From Acholoe squamosa (taxonomy: Eukaryota; Annelida; Polychaeta; Phyllodocida; Polynoidae), in the NCBI GenBank assembly GCA_949317995.1, contig OX439052.1, forward strand, positions 37,201,932-37,265,931: a stretch of DNA of 64,000 nt, given 5' to 3'. The position numbers and the translations under genes were made by a program. Below the pieces are notes generated by a model. It was not told where the DNA came from and searched no databases. It worked only from the letters and a program-made list of their open reading frames with translations. Numbering within the stretch: position 1 is the first letter of the stretch; the number at the start of each line of letters is the position of its first letter. Positions 51,901 through 58,412 of the stretch are shown piece after piece.

Positions 51901-54900
51901 ACACTGTCCCCACTTTCCATATACTACTGACTGCACTGTGTCATACACTGACCCCACTTTCCATATACTACTGACTGCACTATGACGTACACTGTCCCCA
52001 CCTTCCATATACTACTGACTGCACTGTGTCATACACTATCCCCACTTTCCATATACTACTGACTGCACTGTACCATACACTGACCTCACTTTCCATATAC
52101 TACTGACTGCACTGTGTCATACACTGGCCTCACTTTCCATATACTACTGACTGCACTGTGTCATACACTGCCCCCCATTCCATATACTACTGACTGCACT
52201 GTGTCATACACTGCCCCCCATTCCATATACTACTGACTGCACTGTGCCATACACTGTCCCCACTTTCCATATACTACTGAGCGGACTGTGCCATACACTG
52301 ACCTCACTTTTCCTATGCATGTACTACTGACTGCCCTTTGCCATATATCGTAATCTCCTGCGTATAAGGCGCGTCTTATACGTGGGGTTTTAGTTCTTCC
52401 TGCATCCACAAGGGGGACACCAAGACCTTTCTTTTGATATGTTACACTCCCATGTAACCCAATCAGCAGCATATGGGGTCCAGGGGGGTCCGGGGGATCC
52501 AAGAAACCCATAGCTTTTTGAATTTTGAAAATCCATTCAGTAGAACAAGTTATCAATTTTTCATTTTTCTGACCAAATCTTAAAAATCTAGGTGCGTCTT
52601 AAACGTGGGGTGCGCCTTATACACAGGAGATTACGGTACCTTGCTATACGCTGATCAAACTTTCCATACACAACTCACAATCCTATGCCAGTCAGTATAT
52701 ACTCAAAACCTTGTTAGGCCCTTCTTTGATAGTCTAACATATAAAAGATTCACCACGCATTTTTATGGCTGTAATTGTCTTATATAAAAGCCAGTCAGTA
52801 ATCCCCGGACTCTGAAGTGAAATCCAACTATTTAGAAGTGATTGTTCTAGCCAGATCTCGCTCAGTATTTTTGTTGTCATTAATATCCTCTAGATATAAA
52901 GCTATTAGCTAACGTACCTTGATACCACAGTCGATGACAGCGAAGCATGCGCCTCCAGGGGTGAGTTGGACCTCCTCAGATGGGAAGTGAGCATTAGCCT
53001 TACCGGCCCGCATGGCGTCAAACACAGCTGTTACGAGCTGGGCACACACACTCAGCACCTCAGGCAGCATGTTGTTGATGTTGTTAAGGCAGATCCAGGA
53101 ACCTATATGACCGAGAAAAATGCTAATTTACAAGCTAACTAGATGAATTTAAGGAACATATCATAAAAGGTTATATGTAACTTGCAATTCACAGTGAAAT
53201 GCACAGTTTATATGAATTAATACCCCGAATATGAGACATGGCTTATAAATGAGGATGGACCCCTACTGCACCTGATATGATCTACTAGAGTGTATGCTTA
53301 TATGTAAGGCCTTTAAACTGTAGAAGAATAATGAAGGATCCATAATAATATTCTACCTGCTAATATAGGAATTTTCTGAACTCAAGGTGCACCTTATAAG
53401 CAAGGTATTGTAGAGGTCGGCGGAAAACGTCCTGGATAAACCGGGAGTCGAACCCGGGACCCTCCAACCTGCAGGCGGAAGCTCTACCGCTGAGCTACTT
53501 CCCCGTCTGACATTCTCTACCTTCCACCTACATCTGGATCGGTATAATACACAAGGGGGGCAGCTTATACCGGGTGACCAGCCCCTGAGGGCTGGTGCAA
53601 CCGGAACGGGGCAGATGGCCTACCGCCATGGACTTACAGCCAGAGCAGGCCCCTACAGTATTATGGTATGAGTCATACAGTTTTTACACCTACCTGTGGC
53701 AGCAAATCCTTTGAAGACATCATGTAACGCATAGCTGTCCAACGACTTGGTACAGTTGAAAGTATAGAGGGGTTTACCAAGGGCTCGGCCCAACTCCTGA
53801 ACGGTACCGAGTCGAGATGTACCCTGAAAAGAATCAGTAAAACCTTTATTACTTCTTCTGCTTTTGATGGCATTAGGTAAAAACTGAATTTTATTTTCAA
53901 ACCGTGGTCTGCAACTTTGGATCTGTGATGATATGTAAGTGTCAATGTAAGAAAGAAAAAATAATCAATTTCATGAAAATTAAAAAACAAAACAAAAAAA
54001 AAAAAACAATAAAATAAAATATACTTACAGCTGGTCCCATACACAAACCACCGTTGTGCGATTTGATGGCCTGGGTGAGAGCAAGAAACACGCGCTCTGT
54101 TAGCGGTGTGATCACCTCCCGTGGTGAGGACCCAATGTATTCAAAGCCATACTCAAAGTCATTACCAAGGCACTGAAAGATTAGAGAACACTGATTAAAT
54201 GATACCAACTGAGCGGGATTAATCATCAGCCAATGAAATAATCCCAACTATTCACTGCGGACCTCTGCAATGGTGGGGGGAAGATGGTACCCTATCTGAT
54301 AATTGGCAACCAGCTTCAGGAATGGCCGCGGCCGTTGAACAATCTCCTACCTCGGTAGAGTCTACTTTCTTTTTGACTTTGAAAATAAGATTTAAAGTTT
54401 TTAGAAAATGTGGGCAAATATATGCTTCATGTAAAGCTGTGTCCGTCAAATTATGTTGATGCTTTTCCCATGACTTTATAGACTTTAGAAATTCAAGAGG
54501 TCACTGAAATAAAAATGGATATTCAACATTATCTCACCCTAATATTAACAGTGCGCGTCTCTTTATCCAGGCTGTAGTGTAGCTGTGACGCCCAATCAAA
54601 GCAGGAACTGAGAGGTATCGCGTTAGCCCCTTCTTCTTCACTGCCGCCATCTTGGATCTCCTTGAGGCGCAGTAGTAACTCCCTCTGGTGGGCGAGTAGA
54701 GCGATTAGTGACGAGATCTTGTGGATCTGACTCGGGAAGAGAAGTAGTCGTAGGTTGGACTGATCATCTGAGTTGTCTGCTTCTTCTGCCGTCTCGGTCT
54801 TACTGATCACAGGCATGGCGAGGAGGTTCATTGTATCTGCCGGTGGTATACTGAGAGCTGGATATAGAAAAGGATTAATAATACATTAACATAAGATTAA

Positions 54901-57781
54901 AGAAATGCATTTTTATTGTAATTCTTCATAATTGTATTTTCTAGATATATTCAAGGAAATTCTTAATTCCAAAATAGGCATGGTACTGACGAAATTTCCA
55001 AAAGGGTGATTAAATTCCTCTTCCAGGTGGTATTTGAGAAAGAATAATGTGTAGCTTATAATTGGACGTTTCTACTACTCAAAGTTTAATAGTCAGTGTA
55101 CACATACATGCAGTTTCAGGGTCATGGTTAGCAACTGAGCCTTCTCCCTCCTCAGGAATGGTCTGTTTGTCTGGGTCGGTTGCAGACTCCTGTTTGGACG
55201 CGCTCTGAGCGGGTGCCTGTGATGTTGTGTCTGTGGCACTGTGACTGCGCTCTGGTTGTGAAGCCACTACAACATAAATAGAAAGTTGCAGTTATAGTAA
55301 GCATCATAAGAAGTCTCCTCAAAAAGACAAAGGAAAATGACACTTTTAAAACAACCTGCAATGTAATAGATGTACATGTTGTACATTGAATAAGAGAGAA
55401 AACACTGCAAGTAAACTTAAATTGAACCCTGCAATTTCAAAGACTTTCCAGTGAGATTCCTGTACAATCTGAGCAGACTGTGTCTAAAACAAATTAATGC
55501 CACAGTCTCTTTCAGGTTGTTTGCAATTGCTTCAAAATAAAAACTTTTATCTTGGTTCTGCAATACTCACTTGCGCTCTCACTCTTTGCCCGTTCACGCT
55601 GTTCATGTATTTCTTTGTCCCCTTCCAGACCACGCAACATCAGTGTTGCTGCACGCAGGCTGGAGTTCACCTTATTTATGCAGTTCTGGAAAAGGGGTTC
55701 AGTTGCAATGTGATTTTTTAGTAGACTTTTTTCATCTATTTATTTTCTACAGCTAGCGCAAGTACCATATTTCTTCGATTAGAACCCCAGGCCTATAATG
55801 ATTTCAAGTGGCAAATTGACTAGGCTTATATTTGAGACGGGCTTGTATTCATTTCACTAGATTTGGTCTGATCCTTTGCCATATTTATAAGATTTATTCT
55901 ATGGACTACACAATTTAGCAGAAATGTTCTGATAGTGAAACTCATAATATAACTTTATACTCATTTTAATGTGTCTTCCCTGCTCATTTGAAGATTATTT
56001 TTTACAGGGAATAAGTAGGTACTTCACTTAATAGTCAAATTATTACTAAATAAGTTATCTCAATTGGACTTCTGTCCTATATCCAGGCTTATATTCGGGG
56101 CCCAGCTTATATTTGAGGCCAGGCTTTTATTCGAGGATATACGGTATATGTTGTTTAGAAAGTGAACCCATATTAAGTCAATCTTGAGAAATCAAAGTTA
56201 AAGGCCAAAGTCTCCGGTTTCAGCTGAACTTTTTCCCTTCAAAATTATATAAAAAAATTCTAGGAAGGCAGAGAAATCATTTAATTGGCCATAAAGACTC
56301 ATTAGCAAAGGTTTTTCTATAACTCTGCCATCACTAAAATGGACATGAATAAATTCGAGGTAATAATGAAAATTGCTAACCTGTAGGGCATCGGGCTTGC
56401 CATCATCTACCTCGGCGAGTGCCTCTTTAATCTGCTGAGTCAGCTGTATCTGAGTGACCAGGTACACCACCTCCGTCACATGATCCAGGATCCATGATCG
56501 GGGCCGCGAATTTTTAGCGGCCGGGATACTCTCAGTCTTAGCGGCCGAGGCAGTGCGTAGTGGGCTCTGCCGGGTGCTGACCCTACTGCCGCTTCTACTG
56601 GCAGGCTTGTCTGAAACGAGGGAGCAAAGGCTAGAGATTAAGTTCAGTGATTAGGCTGGTACTGCAAAGCTGTATTACAGCTGTGTATGTGTATTTTTAT
56701 TGCATTTTGTCACCTTTTCCTTGAATTTTGAACAAGAAGTGTACAAATTGTATTATTCAAATTACAGTCGAAAACTCAAAATTCAGAAAAAGAAAATTAA
56801 ATATCTCCGCCTCTGTGAACTACTGAGAATTTCTGCAAAATCTGTCTTTTATTGACACCCATGCTTTTGTGTGCTCTACTCACCCTTGGCACTTTTGCCT
56901 TTCTTCTCTGGGAGTGTTACTCTTCGTGCCCCAGCTGAGTGGATTTCTCTAGTTCTTGGTTTCTCGAGGCCGACAGCTGTAGCGATTTGGTACTGTAGTG
57001 AGGCGCGGATACCCTGAAGCAGGCTGTTCAACCATGACTCGATCTGTCCCTCACATGTGACATGCTACAAGATAAAGAGTAAAATAACACTTATTCATTA
57101 ACTGAGATAGTGGAAACGATCTGACAGATTCTCTGCTGATTTGAGAAACTGCACTAAAATGATTGGATACAGTTGTCCAGGCATTTATGTAAAAAGGCCC
57201 ACCACAAAATTCAAGGTGTTTAAAATTGACCACAGACCTGTTTGAATGGTAGTACTTCTCCCAGTGTGCTGACCACCCCAGTAATCACATAGTGACCGGG
57301 GTCTCCTTCGTCGAGTTCTTCATACCTGAGGCGCCCAACGTTCTCCAACAGCTTCCCGATGTACAGGTTTACCTGGCCTATGTCATAACCTGCAATACAA
57401 ATCAGGAAGGTGGTTTTAGCATTTAAGCACATTTAAGTCCTCATATAAGCGGCACCCTGACTTTGGGAGGCTCCTATTAGCTGCATCCACAGCTTATACG
57501 GAGGGATTTACGGGGATGTTTAATGTAATGATCATTTCCATAATACAGCATAATGATTTATGAATTATTTACATTTTCAGAGAATTCTTTATAGAAAGGT
57601 TCATGTATAGAATACCATAAGATTGAGAAATACTGACCATTACAGATAATGTGTAGCACATCCTCCATGGACAAGAAGAAGAAGCGCGGGAAGATCTGTC
57701 GCCGCCTCTCTAAATGGGCAAGGAGTGAGCGACGACAGTGTTCCAGGTCTAAGTTCATCTTCTCCAGAATCATCAGAATAT
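7938..57781 (-). CDS. DNHD1: Dynein-heavy-chain-like protein, DNHD1 type (5' end outside window)
   Basis: Sixty-nine exons, highest-numbered coordinate first, can be joined with compatible phases and no stop into about 4,170 codons. Order: end of the dynein linker, AAA1, AAA2, AAA3, AAA4, coiled-coil stalk with microtubule-binding domain, AAA5, AAA6, C-terminal dynein domain, disordered tail. Hallmarks include [20 protein letters not shown] (AAA1 entry), GPPACGKSE (AAA2), GEGGCGKSS and LCLIDDIN (AAA3), LCRWVRG (stalk tip), [11 protein letters not shown] (AAA6) and [17 protein letters not shown] (C-terminus). Axonemal and cytoplasmic dyneins have a nearly invariant AAA1. Here it is degenerate, which with the overall divergence points to DNHD1. 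Human DNHD1 has been reported as needed for the sperm flagellum. The alternative is a divergent axonemal heavy chain. The first exon seen begins mid-linker, so the N-terminal part lies beyond 64 kb. Introns not listed separately are mostly 100-1,500 bases of AT-rich sequence in which I see no gene. Confidence 0.8.
9365..10034. other. Intron 67, CpG-containing segment
   Basis: At about 9570-9610 the sequence has ATATCGCGAGATATT and ACATGGCCGCCCCCA, words typical of CpG-rich animal promoters. A second transcript start here cannot be excluded, but nothing else supports one. The rest is AT-rich intron. Confidence 0.3.
10035..17209 (-). CDS. DNHD1: DNHD1-like, exons 58-67: dynein C-terminal domain
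   Basis: Exons 17078-17209, 16246-16382, 15721-15868, 15253-15361, 14585-14867, 14045-14246, 13920-13958, 11215-11411, 10548-10693 and 10035-10321. [29 protein letters not shown] and [11 protein letters not shown] match the family's YN.LL..I..SL..L, ..VP..W and [22 protein letters not shown] matches [30 protein letters not shown] and [13 protein letters not shown] match the YGLFLEGARWD and YECPVYKT.QR signatures, and the final strand ends GTALILDPG. Exon 64 is only 39 nt. Its acceptor (GGGGAG) is weak and was chosen because it alone keeps the frame. Exon 67 contains a charged Glu/Arg/Lys insertion. Confidence 0.85.
11803..13919. repeat. 37-bp minisatellite (about 57 copies)
   Basis: Unit on the plus strand starts CTCACTCCCTGATACACAGT and continues CACATYTCTGTACACTA. 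Variants at a few sites (TCTCT/TTTCT/TTTCA; CACTACT/CACAACT) recur in an interspersed pattern, with occasional units lacking two bases. The array ends exactly at the splice donor of the 39-nt exon (13920-13958). On the minus strand that donor reads GTGAGTAGTGTACAG, the same word found in every standard unit. The whole array is intronic. Confidence 0.95.
18173..25650 (-). CDS. DNHD1: DNHD1-like, exons 47-57: AAA6 with low-complexity insertion
   Basis: Exons 25411-25650, 24852-24969, 23956-24219, 22181-22282, 21457-21634, 20988-21097, 20268-20504, 19635-19769, 19146-19312, 18666-18846 and 18173-18391. [16 protein letters not shown] and [15 protein letters not shown] open AAA6. Exons 48-50 then insert roughly 160 residues of Ser/Gly/Ala-rich and Glu-rich sequence, including perfect 13-residue repeats. 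The fold resumes with [16 protein letters not shown] (family EKDKLLFA.LLCLRI). [19 protein letters not shown] matches the highly conserved KLLLLRCLRPDR. Exon 56 [17 protein letters not shown] and exon 57 [19 protein letters not shown] match GHWVLLQNCHL and FRLWLTSEPSP.FPI.LL. Exon 49 uses a weak donor (GTGCTG), chosen because it gives the right phase. Confidence 0.8.
19330..19662. repeat. Tandem duplication of an exon 3' edge with its splice donor
   Basis: On the minus strand the end of exon 54 (CATCAACCAAAACCTG, then the GGTAAGTT donor) is reiterated about six more times into the intron. Copies keep ATCAACCAAA or a variant, and several keep a usable donor (GGTGAGTT at 19594-19595, GGTTAGTT, GGTAAGTT). 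Others have lost GT. Confidence 0.85.
20460..20712. repeat. Tandem duplication of an exon 5' edge with its splice acceptor
   Basis: The start of exon 53 on the minus strand (TATAAAACAG acceptor, then a GGGGTTGACCTTCAT-containing exon edge of about 40 nt) is present three further times upstream, with candidate acceptors at about 20579, 20632 and 20699 on the plus scale. Spacing is about 52-70 bases. The copies stay close to the true exon edge. Confidence 0.85.
22756..23051. mobile_element. MITE-like element, family A
   Basis: Starts TACCGTAATCTCCCG and ends with the near complement CGGGAGATTACGGTA. Each end also contains an internal palindrome of the TATAAGGCGC type. Internal words (CACAAGGGGGACACCAAG, GAATTTTGAAAAT) recur in the copies at 52348-52638 and, in part, 46320-46617. 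No open frame, so non-autonomous. Confidence 0.8.
23471..23564. repeat. (AT)n microsatellite
   Basis: About 94 bases of uninterrupted AT dinucleotides in intron 49. Confidence 0.95.
24058..24140 (-). repeat. 39-bp coding repeat in exon 49
   Basis: Two perfect and further imperfect copies of a 39-bp unit encode the 13-residue repeat [13 protein letters not shown] in the low-complexity insertion of AAA6. The length is a multiple of three, so copy-number change keeps the frame. Confidence 0.85.
26087..31218 (-). CDS. DNHD1: DNHD1-like, exons 39-46: AAA5 with acidic insertions
   Basis: Exons 30999-31218, 30269-30405, 29837-29952, 29385-29615, 29067-29226, 27149-27297, 26532-26779 and 26087-26197. 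Exon 39 ends the stalk-AAA5 junction ([19 protein letters not shown]; family LAAGFISYLGPFT..YR). Exons 40-42 insert about 120 residues absent from ordinary dyneins: runs of Glu and Asp around [18 protein letters not shown] and a Thr/Asp/Gln repeat. The fold resumes with [20 protein letters not shown] and [17 protein letters not shown] (family W..GLP.D..SIENAII and RWPLMIDPQGQA). [13 protein letters not shown] and [15 protein letters not shown] (family PVLIENV.EELD and FRLYLTTKLPNPHY) complete AAA5. Confidence 0.8.
27316..27541. mobile_element. MITE-like element, ATAAGCC type
   Basis: Begins TACCGTAAATTCTTTCG and ends CGAGAGAATTTACGGTA. Several internal ATAAGCCAC/ATAAGCCCC words. Same terminal logic as family A but different interior. 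Confidence 0.75.
27542..29066. other. Intron 43, no gene seen
   Basis: After the TA-bounded element, 27590-27740 carries dispersed words such as GCATGATTTATCATGC that resemble other stretches in the window. The remainder is unique AT-rich sequence without coding signals. Confidence 0.5.
30601..30803. mobile_element. MITE-like element, CCGGTCATAAGC type
   Basis: Begins TACGGTAAAACCCCGCTCAT and ends GACCGGGGGTTTTATGGTA, with interior CCCCGGTCATAAGCCCGG. Closely related to the element at 39947-40169. Confidence 0.75.
31670..33891 (-). CDS. DNHD1: DNHD1-like, exons 33-38: stalk and microtubule-binding domain
   Basis: Exons 33735-33891, 33353-33457, 32919-33093, 32298-32532, 31927-32041 and 31670-31795. 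Coiled coil 1 is charged and heptad-like ([20 protein letters not shown]) and includes [17 protein letters not shown], close to dynein CC1. [19 protein letters not shown] matches the family's KPP..V..VMEAVCIL. The tip has [35 protein letters not shown] and [11 protein letters not shown], matching FL..L..FDKDNI, the F.PE.V segment and LC.WVRAM. Coiled coil 2 follows ([20 protein letters not shown]). The stalk is therefore complete, and microtubule contact remains possible although AAA1 is degenerate. Confidence 0.85.
33959..35062. mobile_element. 1.1-kb element with perfect 30-bp inverted ends
   Basis: Positions 33959-33988 and 35033-35062 are exact complements, containing AGCTCGATGCAGCAAGTT or its complement. 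The interior has no long open frame or transposase motif. It fills most of the intron between exons 32 and 33 (33892-35552). Probably a non-autonomous DNA transposon. No target duplication was clear. Confidence 0.65.
35553..37437 (-). CDS. DNHD1: DNHD1-like, exons 29-32: AAA4 and start of stalk
   Basis: Exons 37195-37437, 36766-36971, 36307-36473 and 35553-35703. [13 protein letters not shown] followed by a P-loop relic AEGCPGRAT (family VG.GGSGRQSL) and [13 protein letters not shown] identifies AAA4. [12 protein letters not shown] and [11 protein letters not shown] correspond to VFLF.D.QI and LN.GEVPNLF. Then [20 protein letters not shown] matches the family's LH.VLCMSPVG..FR.R.R. Exon 31 ends with a single A after Lys (donor AAAA|GTGAGA), which gives the right phase for exon 32. 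The normal inter-helix segment before the stalk is unusually short, with no room for the expected extra 30-odd residues. Exon 32 leads into coiled coil 1. Confidence 0.8.
38415..44106 (-). CDS. DNHD1: DNHD1-like, exons 22-28: AAA3
   Basis: Exons 43946-44106, 43534-43660, 42962-43170, 42383-42506, 39381-39544, 38817-38988 and 38415-38651. Walker A is GEGGCGKSS and Walker [11 protein letters not shown], both close to consensus, so AAA3 is the best-preserved nucleotide site of the ring. [13 protein letters not shown] matches the family's [29 protein letters not shown] matches [23 protein letters not shown] matches RYHY.FNLRDLS.IFQG. Exon 28 carries a short Ser/Asn-rich insertion before the [17 protein letters not shown] segment that leads to AAA4. 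In motor dyneins AAA3 gates the AAA1 cycle. Here it may be the main regulatory ATPase (inference). Confidence 0.85.
39835..39946. repeat. (AT)n / ATAC microsatellite
   Basis: Pure AT dinucleotides to about 39906, then TATATACA variants. A TA-bounded element (39947-40169) is embedded in it, since AT-rich repeat resumes at 40170-40200. Confidence 0.9.
39947..40169. mobile_element. MITE-like element, CCGGTCATAAGC type (second copy)
   Basis: Begins TACTGTAAATCCCCGGTCA and ends TGACCGGGGATTTACGGTA. Interior repeats CCCGGTCATAAGCCGGGG. Sits inside an AT microsatellite. Confidence 0.8.
40796..40930. mobile_element. Small MITE-like element
   Basis: Begins TACCATAATACCCCACAT and ends ATACGCATGGCATTATGGTA. 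Only about 135 bases long, with ATACGAGG and CGCGCCTTATACGC inside. Confidence 0.6.
41414..41490. mobile_element. Minimal MITE-like element
   Basis: Left TACTGTAATACCC and right GCGAGGTATTACTT, with GTATAAAGCGCAGCTTATAAG between. The terminal structure is the same but almost nothing lies between the ends. Confidence 0.5.
42600..42935. repeat. Dispersed GATGCATCA/CCCTTTAAAGG-type repeat
   Basis: Contains ATGCATGAATGCA, CTACAGGGTTGAGACACTCC, AGAGGGTCAGCATGATGC and CAGCACTTCATAGGTGCATC. Similar mixtures occur at about 43790-43945, 46890-47160, 40190-40320, 40960-41110, 32640-32760 and 24590-24760. I see no clear inverted ends. Confidence 0.45.
44158..44384. mobile_element. MITE-like element, TATAGGACGC type
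   Basis: Begins TACCATAAATCCTCGCGTAT and ends ATACGCGAGGATTTATGGTA, a perfect 20-base inverted repeat. Interior repeats CTATAGGACGCACC. Confidence 0.8.
44749..49629 (-). CDS. DNHD1: DNHD1-like, exons 15-21: AAA2
   Basis: Exons 49494-49629, 48657-48862, 47190-47347, 46661-46778, 45719-46132, 45219-45389 and 44749-44877. After a Ser/Lys-rich insertion and a helical segment the Walker A motif is GPPACGKSE, with Lys and Ser intact. [16 protein letters not shown] corresponds to the family's LYG......EW.DGL. LLLDGELDD corresponds to the FDGPVD Walker B-like region. [20 protein letters not shown] matches F.VEDL..ASPATVSRCG. The end has [12 protein letters not shown] and VFDYLVD, standard AAA2-AAA3 landmarks. 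Nucleotide binding at AAA2 looks possible. Exon 19 (414 nt) is the longest exon outside the tail. Confidence 0.85.
46320..46617. mobile_element. MITE-like element, family A (diverged copy)
   Basis: Left end TACCGTAATACCTTGC and right end GCGAGGTTTTACAGT form imperfect inverted repeats. Subterminal ATAAGGCGCGTCTTATACG and interior GAATTTTGAAAAT relate it to the two better copies. Confidence 0.65.
47348..48656. other. Intron 16 with CpG-rich, promoter-like segment
   Basis: From about 47870 to 48400 the composition shifts. Two segments align: TGTCCGCCATATTGGATTTT (about 47891) and TGTCCGCCATGTTGGATTTT (about 48106), each followed about 17 bases later by an NRF1-like TGCGC/GCGCATG stretch. A third GCCATGTT lies near 48330. 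These resemble YY1 and NRF1 sites. The rest is ordinary intron. Confidence 0.4.
49268..49340. repeat. Short tandem repeat, about three units
   Basis: GACTATTGCGGAAGATCG and its variant with GTGG occur three times in succession, within the intron between exons 15 and 16. Confidence 0.8.
49812..54857 (-). CDS. DNHD1: DNHD1-like, exons 7-14: AAA1, degenerate ATP site
   Basis: Exons 54538-54857, 54029-54172, 53694-53823, 52918-53102, 50943-51087, 50663-50770, 50226-50339 and 49812-50050. [20 protein letters not shown] marks AAA1 entry. The P-loop, split by an intron after GPA, reads GPAGTSRLGT instead of the canonical GPAGTGKTET, so Lys and Thr are lost. The Walker B region reads [10 protein letters not shown] instead of the usual ACFDEFNR, so Asp and Glu are both Asn. 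Later AAA1 landmarks are kept: [31 protein letters not shown], and [17 protein letters not shown] at the AAA1-AAA2 boundary. AAA1 is the main hydrolysis site in motor dyneins, so this subunit probably cannot power stepping through AAA1. Every exon join is in phase, so the changes are not decay by frameshift. Confidence 0.85.
51267..52347. repeat. 44-bp minisatellite (about 24 copies)
   Basis: Plus-strand unit: CCATATACTACTGACTGCAC, then TGTGCCATACACTGTCCCCA, then CTTT. It sits in the intron between exons 10 and 11. Units at both ends are degenerate. The right end is interrupted by a TA-bounded element (52348-52638), with unit-like sequence resuming after it. Confidence 0.95.
52348..52638. mobile_element. 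MITE-like element, family A (second copy)
   Basis: Shares ends and interior with the copy at 22756-23051, including GGGGGACACCAAGACC. It is inserted inside the last units of the 44-bp minisatellite, so the insertion is younger than at least part of that array. Confidence 0.8.
53221..53413. mobile_element. MITE-like element next to tRNA-like sequence
   Basis: Left ATACCCCGAATATGAGACATG and right CTTATAAGCAAGGTATTGTA are diverged inverted ends. The interior is AT-rich. It directly adjoins the tRNA-Cys-like sequence. Confidence 0.5.
53434..53504 (-). tRNA. tRNA-Cys(GCA)-like sequence, probably pseudogene or SINE head
   Basis: On the minus strand, 71 bases fold as acceptor GGGGAAG/TTTATCC, D arm GCTC-AGCGGTA-GAGC, anticodon loop CTGCAGG (anticodon GCA), five-base variable loop, and a perfect T arm CCGGG-TTCGACT-CCCGG. 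The acceptor has one A-G mismatch and two G-T pairs, and the anticodon stem one C-T mismatch. Box A and box B are good. The degeneracy and repeat-rich setting suggest a tRNA-derived element, though a working gene is possible. Confidence 0.55.
55108..57781 (-). CDS. DNHD1: DNHD1-like, exons 1-6: linker (DHC_N2) part
   Basis: Exons 57638-57781, 57238-57389, 56884-57064, 56381-56610, 55571-55685 and 55108-55266. The first carries [20 protein letters not shown], matching the dynein linker segment (KR..FPRFYFLS..ELLEIL). The second ends in [13 protein letters not shown], as in the family's GMVS.EGE.VPF. The third has [16 protein letters not shown] (family VE.WL..L...MR.TL). The fourth has [14 protein letters not shown] (family ..LLVSQI.WT..) preceded by a Ser/Arg-rich insertion. 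Exons 5 and 6 encode a helical piece, then a Ser/Thr/Gln-rich disordered stretch absent from ordinary dyneins. The linker is the lever that moves against the AAA ring. Exons further 5' are not in the window. Confidence 0.85.
55763..56146. mobile_element. MITE-like element, TTATATT-rich type
   Basis: Begins TACCATATTTCTTCGATTAG and ends TATTCGAGGATATACGGTA. Interior has repeated GGCTTATATTTGAGGC and related words. Same terminal logic as the other elements, with a different interior. Confidence 0.6.
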
Positions 57782-57991
57782 CTGTAATAAAGATTTTATA
57801 GGAAAGAAAAAATGATTACCGGGTAAATCTTCGTGTGAGATAGAAATCCTCCTTACAGTCTTCCAGAGTCAAATACACTTTATGTCATGCTGACTTTGCT
57901 TTAAATGTACACAACAGTCTTTGAAAACATTTTGTCTTTTATTTTAACGTCCTAAGGATTGAGCAGTTAACATAAAATGAAAAGAAAAGTT

Positions 57992-58412
57992 AATATAAAA
58001 TTAATCGATACTTACATGTAAGTTGATGATTAATTGTTGTTCCAGGAGCAACGATAGATCGTTGCGGGGTACATAGGAGATGCGCATGCGCAGATCCGTA
58101 GATGTCAGACGTCCGCTGGCAGTGAATCAATCGCTGAAAGAAATTTCGTTTATGGTACATAGGAAATCAATATCTATACTATTCAATTTGTCGTAGTTAT
58201 ATAGATGAATTCGTATCGTCGAATAAGATCTATATATAGATATTATATTCAAGAAAGCTTGAATATTGTAGATTAATGATTATGCCTGACTGTCACTAAT
58301 CTGTTCATCCTAGGGAGGATGGGTGGGCCTATGTACCCCGCAACGATCTATCGTTGCTCCTGGAACAACAATTAATCATCAACTTACATGTAAGTATCGA
58401 TTAATTTTATAT
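57992..58412. repeat. 420-bp foldback with 85-bp arms
   Basis: Arm 57992-58077 is the complement of 58328-58412 over about 85 bases, with few or no mismatches. Both arms hold the near-palindrome CAACGATAGATCGTTG or its complement. The 250-base spacer has a GCGCATGCGC word and AT-rich sequence. Just outside the right arm a third, diverged copy of the inner sequence follows (CAACGATAGATGTCGTTG at about 58422), and TGATTCACTGCC near 58480 complements GGCAGTGAATCA near 58120. Confidence 0.8.
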
